In this document: positions 22,437 to 34,900 of the stretch, piece by piece
Layout: every line of letters starts with the position of its first letter
Position numbering within the stretch: position 1 is the first letter of the stretch
DNA from: Cliona cf. orientalis
Taxonomy: Eukaryota > Porifera > Demospongiae > Clionaida > Clionaidae
Assembly: GCA_963930775.1 (NCBI GenBank)
Contig: OZ005701.1
Span: 2,232,001 to 2,296,000, forward strand
Direction: 5' to 3'
Length of the DNA stretch: 64,000 bases
Program-made: the position numbers and the translations under genes
Notes under the pieces: generated by a model
Database searches by the model: none
What the model was told of the DNA's origin: nothing
Seen by the model: only the letters and a program-made list of their open reading frames with translations

Positions 22437-23660
22437 CTTAGATCACGGATTCATCAAAAGTGAGTTAGGTAGCTAATTACTAGATCTATTAATGTTTTAT
22501 GTAGTATTAAAGCTACCGTATAGAGACTCGGGGTTCTGGCTATTTAACCCGGATCCAAATAGCTAGCTAGCTCAGACTCGTGTACTTGTGGTTCTGAACT
22601 TTGATCAGCATTAGTTGGTCACGACATAGATTATGAGAAATATATAATCTATGATCACGATGATCTTGATACACTTGGCCTATATGTCATAATTTACTAT
22701 GATCAAAGAGCTTGGCCATGGGATCGTGGATAGCTAGTGGTCCAGGGATTGGCAGCTAGTATTGTGTGGGGTCAAGCCCCCAAATTTTTTTTGCGTGCTA
22801 TTGTGACAGGGTTTTAAGTCACCGGTATCTTCTATATATGGTTGAAAATTTTCACGGGGCCGTTCTTGCCACTTGATCCGTTGTATGTATGCCGATCTGT
22901 CACACTTTTGGAATAAAAGATTGTTCATATTTATAAAAATCGCTAGATTTAGCTATGCAGCTCTCAGCCACATTTACATGTTATGCTCACCACGAAGCAT
23001 GAAATAATATATGGCAGACAAAGACGAGAGAAGGATATACTTATGTTAACGGAGTGGCAGCCAGATAGCGAAAACAGGGAGATTCTGAAGCAGCTTGTTC
23101 GTAGGCCCTTTCTCCTCACCCTTAAAGAGCCTAGGGATGAGGCTAGAGAGATGGAGAAAAGATGAATCTTCCCGAAATAATCCTTCCGCTCACAAGACTC
23201 TTTCCAGTGAAGATTTAGTGACAACGAATGAATGATCATGTCATACTTGAAATGTTGTGGTAGTCATCCCCACTGTAGCCTTCACAGTAAGCCGATCATA
23301 CTAATTAATTATAAACAACTGTACCAGCTGCCACACAGCTACTCATGCTCACTGACTCGCGTGAGGCACTATTTTGCACCATAATATTATGTGTACTAGC
23401 CCCTTTGATAATGAACCATACACTATCAGCTAGGAATTTTGCTAGGAGGAAATTTCTGTTAATTTAACTACCCATCTAGCTGTTAATAATTGTTTTAGGT
23501 GTGGATGTGTTGTATCCTGTGTTCTATGTTACTGGTTGACGACCTTTATCGCATTAAAAATTAATGTTGTTTCTGCAATCCCAGGCTAGCTGGGCTTGTG
23601 GTACCAATAATATTGCAATGTCATAATACTATTATTATTATATTATTGTCCACAGTAGTA
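22437..23660. other. Interval without a supported gene
   Basis: AT-rich DNA. Overlapping short ORFs on both strands at 22964-23239 show no recognisable domain. A GATCACGA-rich palindromic patch lies around 22625-22700. No RNA gene or element ends could be assigned. Confidence 0.45.
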
Positions 23661-23667
23661 GCTAGTA

Positions 23668-26600
23668 ATGGAAGATGTTCAGAAATTTGGAACCAGCGTT
23701 AAAAAGAAGTACCAAGAAAGACGAATTAACTTTGAGAAACAGTGGCCCCATTGTACTTCGGACAAACTGGCTAGATTAGAAATAGTAAAGAGAGAGAAAG
23801 TAGGGGGCTACTCCGCTAAAACATGGAGGGGTAGAGACTGCGACGGTGTCAAGCGAACTCCAATTGCTTATGGTGACCTCTTTAAGGAGGAGAGTGGGAA
23901 GAGGCCAGTTAGGAAGGTTCTTGTAGAAGGTGATGCTGGCATAGGCAAGACCACTCTCTGTATAGCAGTCTCTGAGGACTGGGCAAATGGGAAGCTCTTC
24001 CAACAGTTTGAGTTGGTTCTCCTCTTACCACTTCGGACGAGGGTAGTGGCCTCAGCAGGCTCTCTTGCTGAACTGCTCAAGGTACTACACTCTAGTCCAA
24101 GGTTCTGTGACTCGGTAACTTAGGTATATAGAAGAAGAGCAAGGAGAGGTACTAATCATTGCCGATGCATGGATGGGATGAACTCAATGAATCTAATAGA
24201 CAAGAAGGCTCTTTCTTATATCAGCTATTCTTTGAACAGTTTCCCTTTGTATCTGTTGTACTGATTTCCAGACCTTCTGCCTCTACTTCACTTCACCAAC
24301 TTCCATGCATTGATCTATTTGTTGAGATTCGTGGTTTCAGTAAAGAGCATATTGTAGAATGCATCCAGTCAGAGTTTGCCAGTGACCAGGCAAAGGCTCG
24401 TCGTCTCTTAGAGCATCTAGAGTACAATGTACTAATTGAGAGCATCTGTAGTATTCCCCTCAACTGTGCCATAGTTTATCACTTATGGCGGAATCCTGAG
24501 GAAGTTCTTCTTCCCTCCACTATGACAGAGCTCTACAGAACGATCATTCTCCAGTTAATTTTACGGAACATACGTAAAATTGATGCTTACAGTTCTGTTT
24601 TGAGTCTGCATACATTTGATGCACTTCCTGCGGACTTGCAACAATCATGGTGGCTTCTGTGTGACTTTGCTTTCCAGGCATTCAAAAGGGATCAACTTGT
24701 CTTCTCTCTACAAGAGCTAGAGGCATTCTTCCCCGAGGGCTTAGCTTCAGACAAAAGGATCTTGTGCTTTGGTCTGCTACAGTCTACTGAATCAATTGGT
24801 TTTGGCATATCTTTCCACTTTCTCCATCTGACCTTCCAGGAGTACCTTGCTGCCCTGCACCTAGCTAGATGGTCACCAGACAAGCAACTTAACTTCTTTC
24901 AGTCATACAGGTCGGGTAGTCGATTTTCTCAAACCGTTTTATTATGGTGAGTAAGTTCTTTTTTGGGCTATGTTTCTGATGTAAATGCGGACATTATCCA
25001 ACAAATGTTCGTATGTATAGCAGGCGAAGTGTTCCCAGACACCTTATCGCTTTATCACTTTGGCTTTGAAGGTCAAAGTAACCTAGTGATTTGTGATCAA
25101 TTGACTCAATATCTAGTCACCCACTCTTCACATCTCAGTAGGATTGAGATTAACTTTGGTCATCCCCGCACTGCTCATGACTGTACTGCTATAATTTTTG
25201 CCTTATCAAACATACATATACAGGAGAGTATTACTATGGAGATTCGTTTTAGAAATTGTGGTCTTAGAGAAAATCAAATTAAACATTTTGTGAACGTACT
25301 AGCTGATGCTGAAGGAAAGTTACAGATCACTGATTTGAATTTGAGTGGGAATAGGCTGACAATCTCAGGCTTGCACGCATTTGAAGGTGCAGTAGGTGGT
25401 GACCTTTTGGCAAAGTTGCAACATCTTGACCTCTCTGGATCTCTTACGAGTGATGCTGATGCTAATGCTGCATGGTTGACTACATTTACAGAAGCTCTTT
25501 CAGCGCATAGTCCTCACCTAGAGAGTCTTGATCTGTCTAACAACAATCTTGGTGTACCTGGAGCATCTGCTTTATCAAGAATTTTTTTCACTGATCGATT
25601 CGGGTACCTGTGATGAATCAAATGCTCACACATGCAAATTAACGCACATAGACTTGAATAAGACCAATATTGGTGACAAAGGTTTGGGTATTTTGATCAA
25701 GAATCTTAATGTTTTGTCTTCCTTGTCTTTGATAGGGAATGATATTCATTCTTTTGGAGTTTCATGCTTGGCTGATGCTGTTTGTTCAGGAAAGCTTAGA
25801 CTTCAGCAGCTAGTTGAATGCTTTTCATCTCAGTGATAACCCACTAGGACTTGAAGGTTCTATAGCTATCAGTAGAGTAGTCACTGGCAATCACTCTCGT
25901 GGGTTTGTTTATCCAGATGTGACCTAACAACAACTGGTATTAGTCTTTCAGGCACAGAGTCTCTGAATACTACATCTAGTAGTGTGGCTGAGAGAGATGT
26001 AGGACAACAACTTTATATAGCTAAAATGCCTCAAAAGCAGCACCATTTCTGTCCTTGAAATGAATGGAAATAGCTTTACTGACTGCATGGAGATGGTATT
26101 CACATTTTAGCTGGCTTCATTCACTTGTGTCCATGTGTAAAACATCTCCATACCAATGACTGTAGCATCACTTCTGATGATCTCATATGGCTTCTTGACA
26201 GACTTGGTCAGCTCAAATGTTCATCTTCTAAGCTTTGTAGTAAGCTGCAAGTATGGTACCTTGTGAATAACTATCTTGAGGATAGAAGTGTATCTACTTT
26301 GATAGATCACCTACCATCACTATATATTTCCTCATTTGGCATGTGGTACTTCCCTTGATGATAATCCAATCAGCAGTGAGATGAAGAAGAGGCTGGAGGA
26401 GGAATTAAGAAGACGTCGAGAGGTAGGTTGCTCTTCTATATTATCTTATGCAATTTGCTAACAATACAATAATTATTGAGACCTGAAAGCTAAGCAGATG
26501 CAATGTAGTAATTATGATCCTGAATAGTAATAGTATAGAGTATGGGCCTGAACATCAAATTTGAAAGGTTATTGTTATGTTTGAATCTATGATTGTTTGC

Positions 26601-27316
26601 TTAATAATTATTGTTTACAAACTATTCCAGTAATCTCATAATAGTATAATATTCCACATGTGGTGATTGATGATTGTCATGCGACTTATCACAATCAGAT
26701 TATATTATTCCTTGCTCAGTTGCAGATTGATGATGCTGAGAATATGCCTAATTCTACACTTCCTTCCTTCTCTTCTACATCACTTCCCCTTAGTGATGTT
26801 GCAATACAATGTGGTGATCAACCAGAGAGCCTACAACTCAAAAACTGTAAGTACTAAAAATATAATGTGGCTATCCGTGTTTTACACTATAAACTTTTCA
26901 TTTGATATAGAAAGTTGCAATGATACTGTAGTGGATTCATTTGAGCTCCTATCTCTGCCCTCAAACCGATATAAAGAAGGTATAATATTATATGGACACA
27001 AATTCTTATTAATTGTACATACTAGTTTTACACCTATATTAACTCTCTTAGATTTCACCAGCCTTCCTGATGTTGAGCACCACTTTATTGATCTGATAAA
27101 GTGGGAGGATGAGAATGGAGTTAAAAGAGAACTCAGGGTCTACTCCAAGATAGCTCACAAGTGGAGACAAATTGCCTCTCGGCTGGGCTTTGAACTAGGA
27201 GAGATCGAATCTGTCAAAGAGAACTATCATAGAAATGATTCCCGCATCACTACAGTAACTGTGTTAAGACGGTGGTTTGAGAATGCTAGGAGCCTACCCA
27301 ATGCTGGGAGGTACCC
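23668..27316 (+). pseudogene. NLR relic: NACHT - leucine-rich repeats - Death domain
   Basis: The order is a short N-terminal helix-rich part, a NACHT P-loop (VLVEGDAGIGKTTLC, about 23917-23961), Walker B-like ADAW/WDELNE, NACHT helical region, LRRs of the ribonuclease-inhibitor type (LQHLDLSGS, LESLDLSNNNLG, LTHIDLNKTNIG) and a C-terminal Death domain (27050-27316; IAHKWRQIASRLGF, LRRWFENA). Visible lesions: an extra base near 24119; four extra bases (GCAT) in the Walker B region near 24163; in-frame TGA at 24948-24950; frame change in a poly-T run near 25586; further changes near 25815 and 25921. The Death domain stops after NAGRYP at a foldback. Family members act as cytosolic pattern sensors; this copy is most likely dead. 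Linker exons lie at about 26724-26847 and 26908-26978. Confidence 0.85.
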
Positions 27317-27376
27317 CAAGGGGGCGGGCATTTAAACCACGAGGCGAAGCCGAGTGGTTTAAATGCATGCCTCAAG
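27314..27376. repeat. Foldback sequence ending the NLR Death domain
   Basis: GGGCGGGCATTTAAACCAC and GTGGTTTAAATGCATGCC form a hairpin around GAGGCGAAGCC. Homology to the Death domain stops exactly where this starts, so an insertion or rearrangement breakpoint is likely. Confidence 0.6.
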
Positions 27377-28066
27377 CGTACAATTCAAATAAATCACGAT
27401 AAGGCTATAGTCTAAGTGGCTTGTACTATGACCACCAACTTTGGTATATGGAAATTATGCCACGGCTCTATGCCCATAGTAATGATACACGCGTTATCAT
27501 CTGCCAGCTGTGGTATAGCTATGGAAGTTATACCATGGCTGTGGTTACTCAACAGTTTGCATAGTTGGCAGACAGTGGTTTACATTGCATATACTACAGG
27601 CGGTGCCTTTGATCTTTACTCTAGTCATAGTACAAACAACAATATATCACTATTTAACATAATATTATAATAATTATGCACGGCTAGCGATAGTAACCAC
27701 GCCCACGTAATAGCTACGGCTGCTGTCAACGACATACGGTGAAGTATCCGGGTACAATATAGCCGGCCGCCCTCGCTCTTGATTGAGCATCGTGCTTGAG
27801 TAAGGCAGAAATCAATGGTAGCCGCTGCTACTATTCAAATTATGGGTAACTTTATCTTTATATCGGAGTGGCTATTGATCCGGCAGTCGACGGCAAGCGA
27901 AGCCGGGTAGGACTAGGGTTTGGGGTAGGTTTAGGGGTTCATCTAGGGTAAAATTATGGGTTTAGGCTAACCGTTGGGGTCTAGAACTTGCCTAGCTGCT
28001 CACAAAACGAGATACAAGCGAATTGTGATTGCGCATGCGTCGATGATCTCCCTGATAGGCAATGTA
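27377..28066. other. Intergenic interval, weak repeats only
   Basis: No supported exon. It contains CCACGCCCA-rich words shared with nearby MITEs and a G-rich stretch around 27905-27990 with irregular TAGGGTTTGGGGTAGG words. Confidence 0.5.
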
Positions 28067-28069
28067 TTA

Positions 28070-28632
28070 GGCCAAACAAACTTAATTACTAGTTTCTCAG
28101 GCTTTCAAATTTCAAAACCCATGCGGGAGGCGGCTTTTTATTTTATTTTTTAATGAAAAATGGGCGTGGCGATAGTGACCACGCCCATTTTCGCTAGTGC
28201 TGCACGTGGTTGATACACAAGCTAGTGCTGAAATACAAGTATTGAAGTCCAACCAGAGAGAATATCTAGCCTAACAATCAAGTTTAGCTTTCTATTTAGT
28301 AGAGAAAAGTTTCATCAGTCGTACTAACCTTGTAAGATGATAAGATTTAGCCTGCACCAGATGACGTCATCATTTTTGAAGAAAATAGCTAGCTAGCTGC
28401 TGGCTAAATACCACTTTTACGGAGACTTCAGTTGTGAGATGTCAACCAAACTGTCTCGAGATGCCAGAAAACAGTTAGTTTCGTGAACTCTTTACTGTAT
28501 GTTCCAATTTTTGTCTGTTAATTAAATTAATTAGCACGTGACTGCTCACGTGAAAAATAAATAAAAAAGTCTTGCTTTCTCAAAATTTGATGCGGGCGGG
28601 CCTGAGAAACTATTAATTAACTTTGCTTGGCC
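28070..28632. mobile_element. PIF/Harbinger-like MITE family B, copy 1
   Basis: Ends GGCCAAACAAACTTAATTAC and, complemented, GGCCAAGCAAAGTTAATTAA, about 33 bp in all. It is flanked by TTA at 28067-28069 and 28633-28635, the TWA target duplication typical of PIF/Harbinger. Two further copies (40707-41246 and 48959-49519) are collinear throughout, with small indels. No ORF. Confidence 0.9.
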
Positions 28633-28902
28633 TTACGCGGACTGCCGGATCAATAGCCACGGCGTATATCTTTATAGTCTTACCTGCACTGGGCGCTGTT
28701 GATACCTCGAATATTAGCCCACCCCTATGCAGTGCATTGCCCCGCATGGCCCCTCATTCGCGAGGGACTCATAAGCCCCCGATACATATACTACTGAAAC
28801 GGTACCGCTTCCTGTCGTCATATCTCTCGTGTATTCGGGGCTCGCTCAGGCTCGCCCCGAATCAAGTGATCACAGTTTAGAATACCCTCGTGGAATAAAA
28901 AG

Positions 28903-31900
28903 ATGTCTCACCATCGTGACCGTGAGAATGAGCTCTTCAGCGCCTGTGAGGTTGGTGACCTTGAAAGAGTGTGCCAAGTCATTACCGATGGAGTGGATCC
29001 AAACAAGGCTGCCAATCAGCGATATTTCAATGAAACACCTGTACACACAGCTTGCAGGTGAGGTTGGCTGTTCAGTATTAAATTTTAACTAAAGAGCTAG
29101 CTACATTTACTAGCTAGCCATGGAGGCTGCTGGGGGACGGGGAGGATTTGGGTATGGCATAATGCAAGGAATGTAGTACATAATATAATTATTAATAATA
29201 TTATTACATCTTGTAGTCCCAATCAACAAAAAACAATTCGGCCGACCGATGAGGTAATTATGATGAAATATATGACGAAAATGTGGTTACCGTATCCAAT
29301 CTAATTAACGCGCCTCTCTAATTGATGCGCCACCTCAGCTAGAAGAGATCGTGGACTATCGATGAGATATGGCGATTCTCTCAGTTAGCTTTCTTTGGCG
29401 AGCTCACACTTGGGGGGATTTTCCTATTCAGTCTAGCACATGCACATGGCAGGTAAAGGTCACGTCCGGGTCAACTGGCTCAAGCCAAGCGCCCTAATAT
29501 ACGCATATAGCTATGGAGCATGTGCAGTTTGTTGATGTGTCTTAGTTCGAATTATGGCGGCGTAGAGCAGCGGGGTGTTTTCATGAGGGACGAGGGATGT
29601 AGTCTAACTTTTTCTTTATATCCCCAGTAGCAATTTACTTTTCTGTGGTTATGAGGTAATTATGGCGTAACCTATGGTGAAATTATGATGATTATGATAC
29701 AACCTATGAGGTAATTATGAAAAAATTCAGGGCCTCGCTGGAGACTTGAAAATCAGTAAATATGTATAGAGTATCTTACGCGTGTATCCAGTGAATACAT
29801 TACAAGCTGAGTGCTACTTTCTTCGTCTCTGTGATTGAAGCATCGAAATTTAACGCTATCAAGGTTGAGAGTCGATCTTAGACACCATCTCCATGATTTC
29901 TGCCATGGGGCCAGCATCGATCGATATGGCGATGTGTATGCATTCTATTGACGACTTTTTACCACATGCACCATTACACTAGGGAGCTACTGGGGATATT
30001 ATGGTCAAGTGTTCGTTATTATATATAACAATGCATTTTGCTCAGGAGACTAAATCACTAAGAAAGGAAACTAACCTCTGTTCTTTAATACTGTCATTCG
30101 CATAATTAATATTTCAATTCTTTCGCAAATTGTACTAATCTTATTATTTAAAATTATCAAACACGTGTATGTATATACCTTCTATTCACTGTCACAGTAG
30201 AGCTTAGTACAGGGGAACTATTAATTAATTTTTTTGCGCAAAAAATTCACTTAGGCTAAGCAACAACAAGGTACTATTAATAGTAATAATAATTATTAAT
30301 TGCAAAGTATGACTCACATGAAAAAGACTCGAGCAAGAAGTGGACACAGTAAAACTTTTTTTGGATATTCATAATATAGCTACAGGTTGAGGCTCATGTA
30401 CTGTGCTCTTTCCTTTTTGTGATTGAATAGCTAATCATCACATAGCTACCACAAGACTTACTAGTTTTATTACATAATATTATTGCCCATTCTATATACA
30501 TGTGCATTATCAGGTTTGGCCATTTGGAGGTTGTGAAGTATCTCTTGGAGGTACAGAGATGTTCTGCTGAAAGAGTTAATGATTGGCCATGGGAGAGGAC
30601 TCCACTTCATCTTGCTTGCCTGTGAGTATAATAATATTATGTACGTACTATTAATAGTTATCAATAGATTGTATAATATAGCTATCAGACTAACGATCAT
30701 GTCATGTTAACAGTATAGTACTCTGAGTTATCAAAATAGTGCGACTAACTGCTTTCAGAATTCTCCCATAGATAGTGCTAATTTTATATGAAGCACTATT
30801 GTGCAAAACACTCAGCACATTGCAATAGAGCTGAATATCAAGCAAAACAAAATTTGTAAGCTAACACTGGCTGTATATTATACCGTAATGTCCCGGGCAA
30901 GCACCCTCGTTTCAAGGGGTCAATGTAGCAGCTTCTATACAAACGTATGGAAGTTATATCCTGGGTAAGCACCCATGCGTGCCAAAATTGCAAGTTATAC
31001 CCCTAGGCGCTTACCCGGGCACCACGGTATTATGCTGAGTAGTTAACCATAATAATAATAATTATTATTATTATTAATAGCTACCGATTGCATGAATGAT
31101 AATACAATGTTCTAAGGGGCCACCCTAATTTATACGGTGGCCCTGGAGGTCACGCGTCACGCCAGTGGCTATCACGTATCACTCCAGTATCCTCTCCTCC
31201 TACCGTCGTCACGTCACCGCCGTCCATAACGCTGATGTCCGTACCGTCGCCATTCCAGTCCGTAACGCTGATGTCCGTACCGTTCAGTCTCCGTACCATC
31301 GCCATTCCAGTACACATGCTAATAACACGACCATGTACCAGTCCTAGCCAGGGGTGTGGTTATCGACGCTCACCGCCACACCCCCATGGCTCAGTAGGGT
31401 ACGATACGCACGTAGCCTGAAGAAGCAGAGTGTAGCCTCGTCCCCGTTCTTGAGTATATTGATACCTCAGTGTGTTGTTGCTCTTTCAATCATTTACAGC
31501 ATAGAATACTCGTATATTATCTATATTACAGTCAAGATAATATAGTACATACAGTTTTTCGCCATATTTAGCTAATAGTAAATGTGGCATCATAGAAGTT
31601 TCCAGGGTGACCTATTCTTGTGATATAGGGTCAAAAATGTAACAGAATGACGGAGTGTGTGGATTACACGGTGGTACGTCCGTACTATCATCTATCATTG
31701 GAACTGATGGTTCAGTTAAGAAATTCATTATCAACTTCTGGATCATCCCTTCAATGCTTGAGAAAACAAATTATAACACACTGAGGTATCTATCACTGAC
31801 AATAAGAACACAGCAACAGATCAAGGCTCACATATTCATTGATTTTTAATATCATAAAATAATTTTATTTGTTGATCTTAGCTACGCTCACATCGCACCC

Positions 31901-34900
31901 TATAATACTCGGGGGGGGGGGGGGGTGTGGCGGTGAACACTTGATAGCCACACCCCTAGGACTGGTCGTCATGTGTACTGGAATGGCGACGGTACGGAGA
32001 CTGAACGGTACGGACATCAGCGTTATGGACGGCGGTGACGTGACGACGGTAGGAGGAGAGGATACTGGAGTGATACGTGATAGCCACTGGCGTGACGCGT
32101 GACCTCCAGGGCCACCGTAAATTTAGGCATCCTTGAGTCCTGCACAAGTTTTTCAGTTCTAATTATTAATTCTAAGGCACCATGGAAGTTTCCGGACATC
32201 AATTATTTTTAGGTGGCACCTATTTACTATTGGAACACATCCATTGCCATGTGAGATACCGTATAGCGGGAAATTTTCGAGGGAGAAAACTTTCACGAAT
32301 TTTGCGATTTTTCAGCCATCCGCGAAAGTTTTCTCCACGAAATTCTAGGCATGCCACACTCATTATGCGACCAATTTTAACGTTCCGCGAAAGTTTTCTC
32401 CGCGAAATGCTCCTTTCCTACCGATCCGCGAAAGTTTTCTCCCTCGAAAATTTCCCGCTATACGGTATATATCGCAATACTGTGGTATAATTGATCGATC
32501 TATCAAGCTAGCTGTTTACATATCAATCTAAACCGTCTTTTATTATGGGCACTTATCAAGCTACTGCTAAGGCCTTCAATGCCTTTCTTGAGTTAGAGAC
32601 AACTGTTCTGATGGCTACAATACCAAACAAATCGAGCATTAATTTTTGTTCAGCGATCTAGTCTGGGTGCCACCCTTAATTTACAAGAGAGGAAGGGGCT
32701 GACACCCAGATGATATCTGGCAGTGATCAGAGTGAAATTTCTAGAATAACTAAGACTATTTTTTGCCACTAACATATTCACTGTCATTAAAATTAATAGT
32801 ATTGGTTAGTGATAGCGCTGGGCTCCGGTAAAACGTCCTGAATCATAACTGTTCTAATTCAGCTCATAGGCTTCTCCCTAATTTGAACACCCTTTTTACC
32901 TGCTTGCGAATCTTTCGGTTTAATTATTGGATGTGCCTTCACGATCTGTAATTATTTCTTAGCAGCACCTATAATTATTGGAAAATTTATGGTACATACA
33001 TACCAGATCAGCAGATGCAAAGAAATTGAAAGCATGCAAGCTAGAAGCCTAGTTGATACCGACAGCTAGCTAATATTATAATTATGATGGAAGCTGAGAG
33101 CCCCTTAGAATCCTCTCGGCTTCCATAGGTTGACCACTGATGAGTTAGACCTGCACACAATACCATGTTTGTGCAAATAAAATGCAAGATCTAATAGGAT
33201 AAGATATTTCGCGTTTTAGAACTTGGCTTAACGGAGCATGTGACGACCTTTACAAGAAAATCGTGCGAAAGTTAAAATTGTAATAGCTTGTGTTCCATAA
33301 TAAACTAGTGGCATTAATTTCGTTCTATGGCATATTATTCCCTTTTCCCTCACCATTAAATTTTTACGACATTATCAGGTTTGGTCACCTAGAGGTGGTG
33401 AAGTATCTCATAGAGGTAGGAAAATGTTTTGCTGGATGCACTGACAGCAAAGGGAGAACTCCACTTCACCTTGCTTGCCTGTAAGTCCATGGTTGCATAG
33501 TAATCCATATAATAATAGCCACTAATTTGAAGTAACTGTTGTGTATAGATTATCGGAGATCTAGAGAGTGCATGACACTGTACATCGTTACTATTGGGAC
33601 TCAGACTGTATTCTCTCTTGTAGATGGATTGTAGTGGTAGATACACTGTCATAGTGATTATTGTGTCACATTATTGCAAGATGGAGCATCATTAATTTTG
33701 ACTCTACACAGAAATGCATAGTATTAGAAATTTAGACATATGGGAACTTGTTATTTATTTTATGTTGACCTGAGGGTACCGTTACGATAGTTCACCATAA
33801 CAATAATTATTTCTAACAGCTTCAGGTTGTAGAAGATAATTCATGAGAAAAATTTGTTATTACACTTTTCTAGCAATTTATGGACTGACAAAGAAAGGAT
33901 GGCTGCAATTATTGCTTGCCTTCTTGAACAAGGCCACTGTGATCCTAACTGTGCCACGCACCATGGATTAACGCCTCTAGACTTAACAACCAAGACTGAA
34001 CATTTCCATCTCCTCCTCAAGTTTGGAGCAACACTGAATGAGAGCAACTTGATCAAATATTTCCCTCAACACTTTTTAAATCAGCCCACTGATATGTGTA
34101 TCAAAATGTTCATACTCGGTAATCCAGGGGTGGGAAAGAGCACACTTGTTAAATCTCTCCAGATTGAGGGTACAGTATTCTCTCGTATCAAGCATCGGTT
34201 CACCAAGGTCACAAATGTGGACGAAAAGACAGCTGGTATCATTCCTTTTGATATTCAATGTAAAGCTTTAGGACGTGTAACCTTATTTGATTTTGCTGGT
34301 CATAGGGAATTCTATGCCGGTCATGATGCCCTCCTCCAGAATTCAATGACAGCCTCTCCATCAATCGTTACCTTGGTCATTGATATGAGAAGTGAAGAAG
34401 GGCATATCAGAGAAACACTTCAATACTGGTTTGAGTTCATTAACTATCACAGTGTTGAAGGAAGGTTGAAATCGCATCTTATAATCCTTGGCAGCCATAC
34501 TGATTGCCTACCTTCCAGTGAGGTGAAGCAAAAAACGCAATTCATACGACTCATCACCAACCATCACAGTCTTGATAATATCTCAATTGCCGGGCATATT
34601 TTGCTAGATTGCCGATATCCTGAGTCGTCATCTATGTCTCAGCTGCGCTCTGTTCTCTCACAAAGTTGTAAAGCATTGAGAAGCTCTGAAACAAGAGTCA
34701 TTGCACATCGTGCCTTCCTGGCATTCTTGTTTGATAAATATCCAAACCAATCGGCTGTTAAGTTTAGCATAGCAGCAGCTGAAATGAATCATAAAATTGA
34801 ATCCAAGGAGTATGCCTACATGTACCTTTACACCTTGAAGACTTCTAACCTTTTTGAAGTTTGCGAGACTTTGAACAATCAAGGTGAAATTCTTTTCATG

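Noticed and set aside
23668..27316. Treating the NLR frame breaks as introns
   Set aside because: Most breaks are single-base or four-base changes in homopolymers or inside core motifs, without GT-AG borders.
27900..27990. Telomere-like TAGGGTTTGGGGTAGG words
   Set aside because: Irregular and short; not a true (TTAGGG)n array.
31165..32147. ORFs with similar peptides on opposite strands (SSYRRHVTAVHNADVRTV)
   Set aside because: They are the two arms of the foldback element, so their similarity is automatic.
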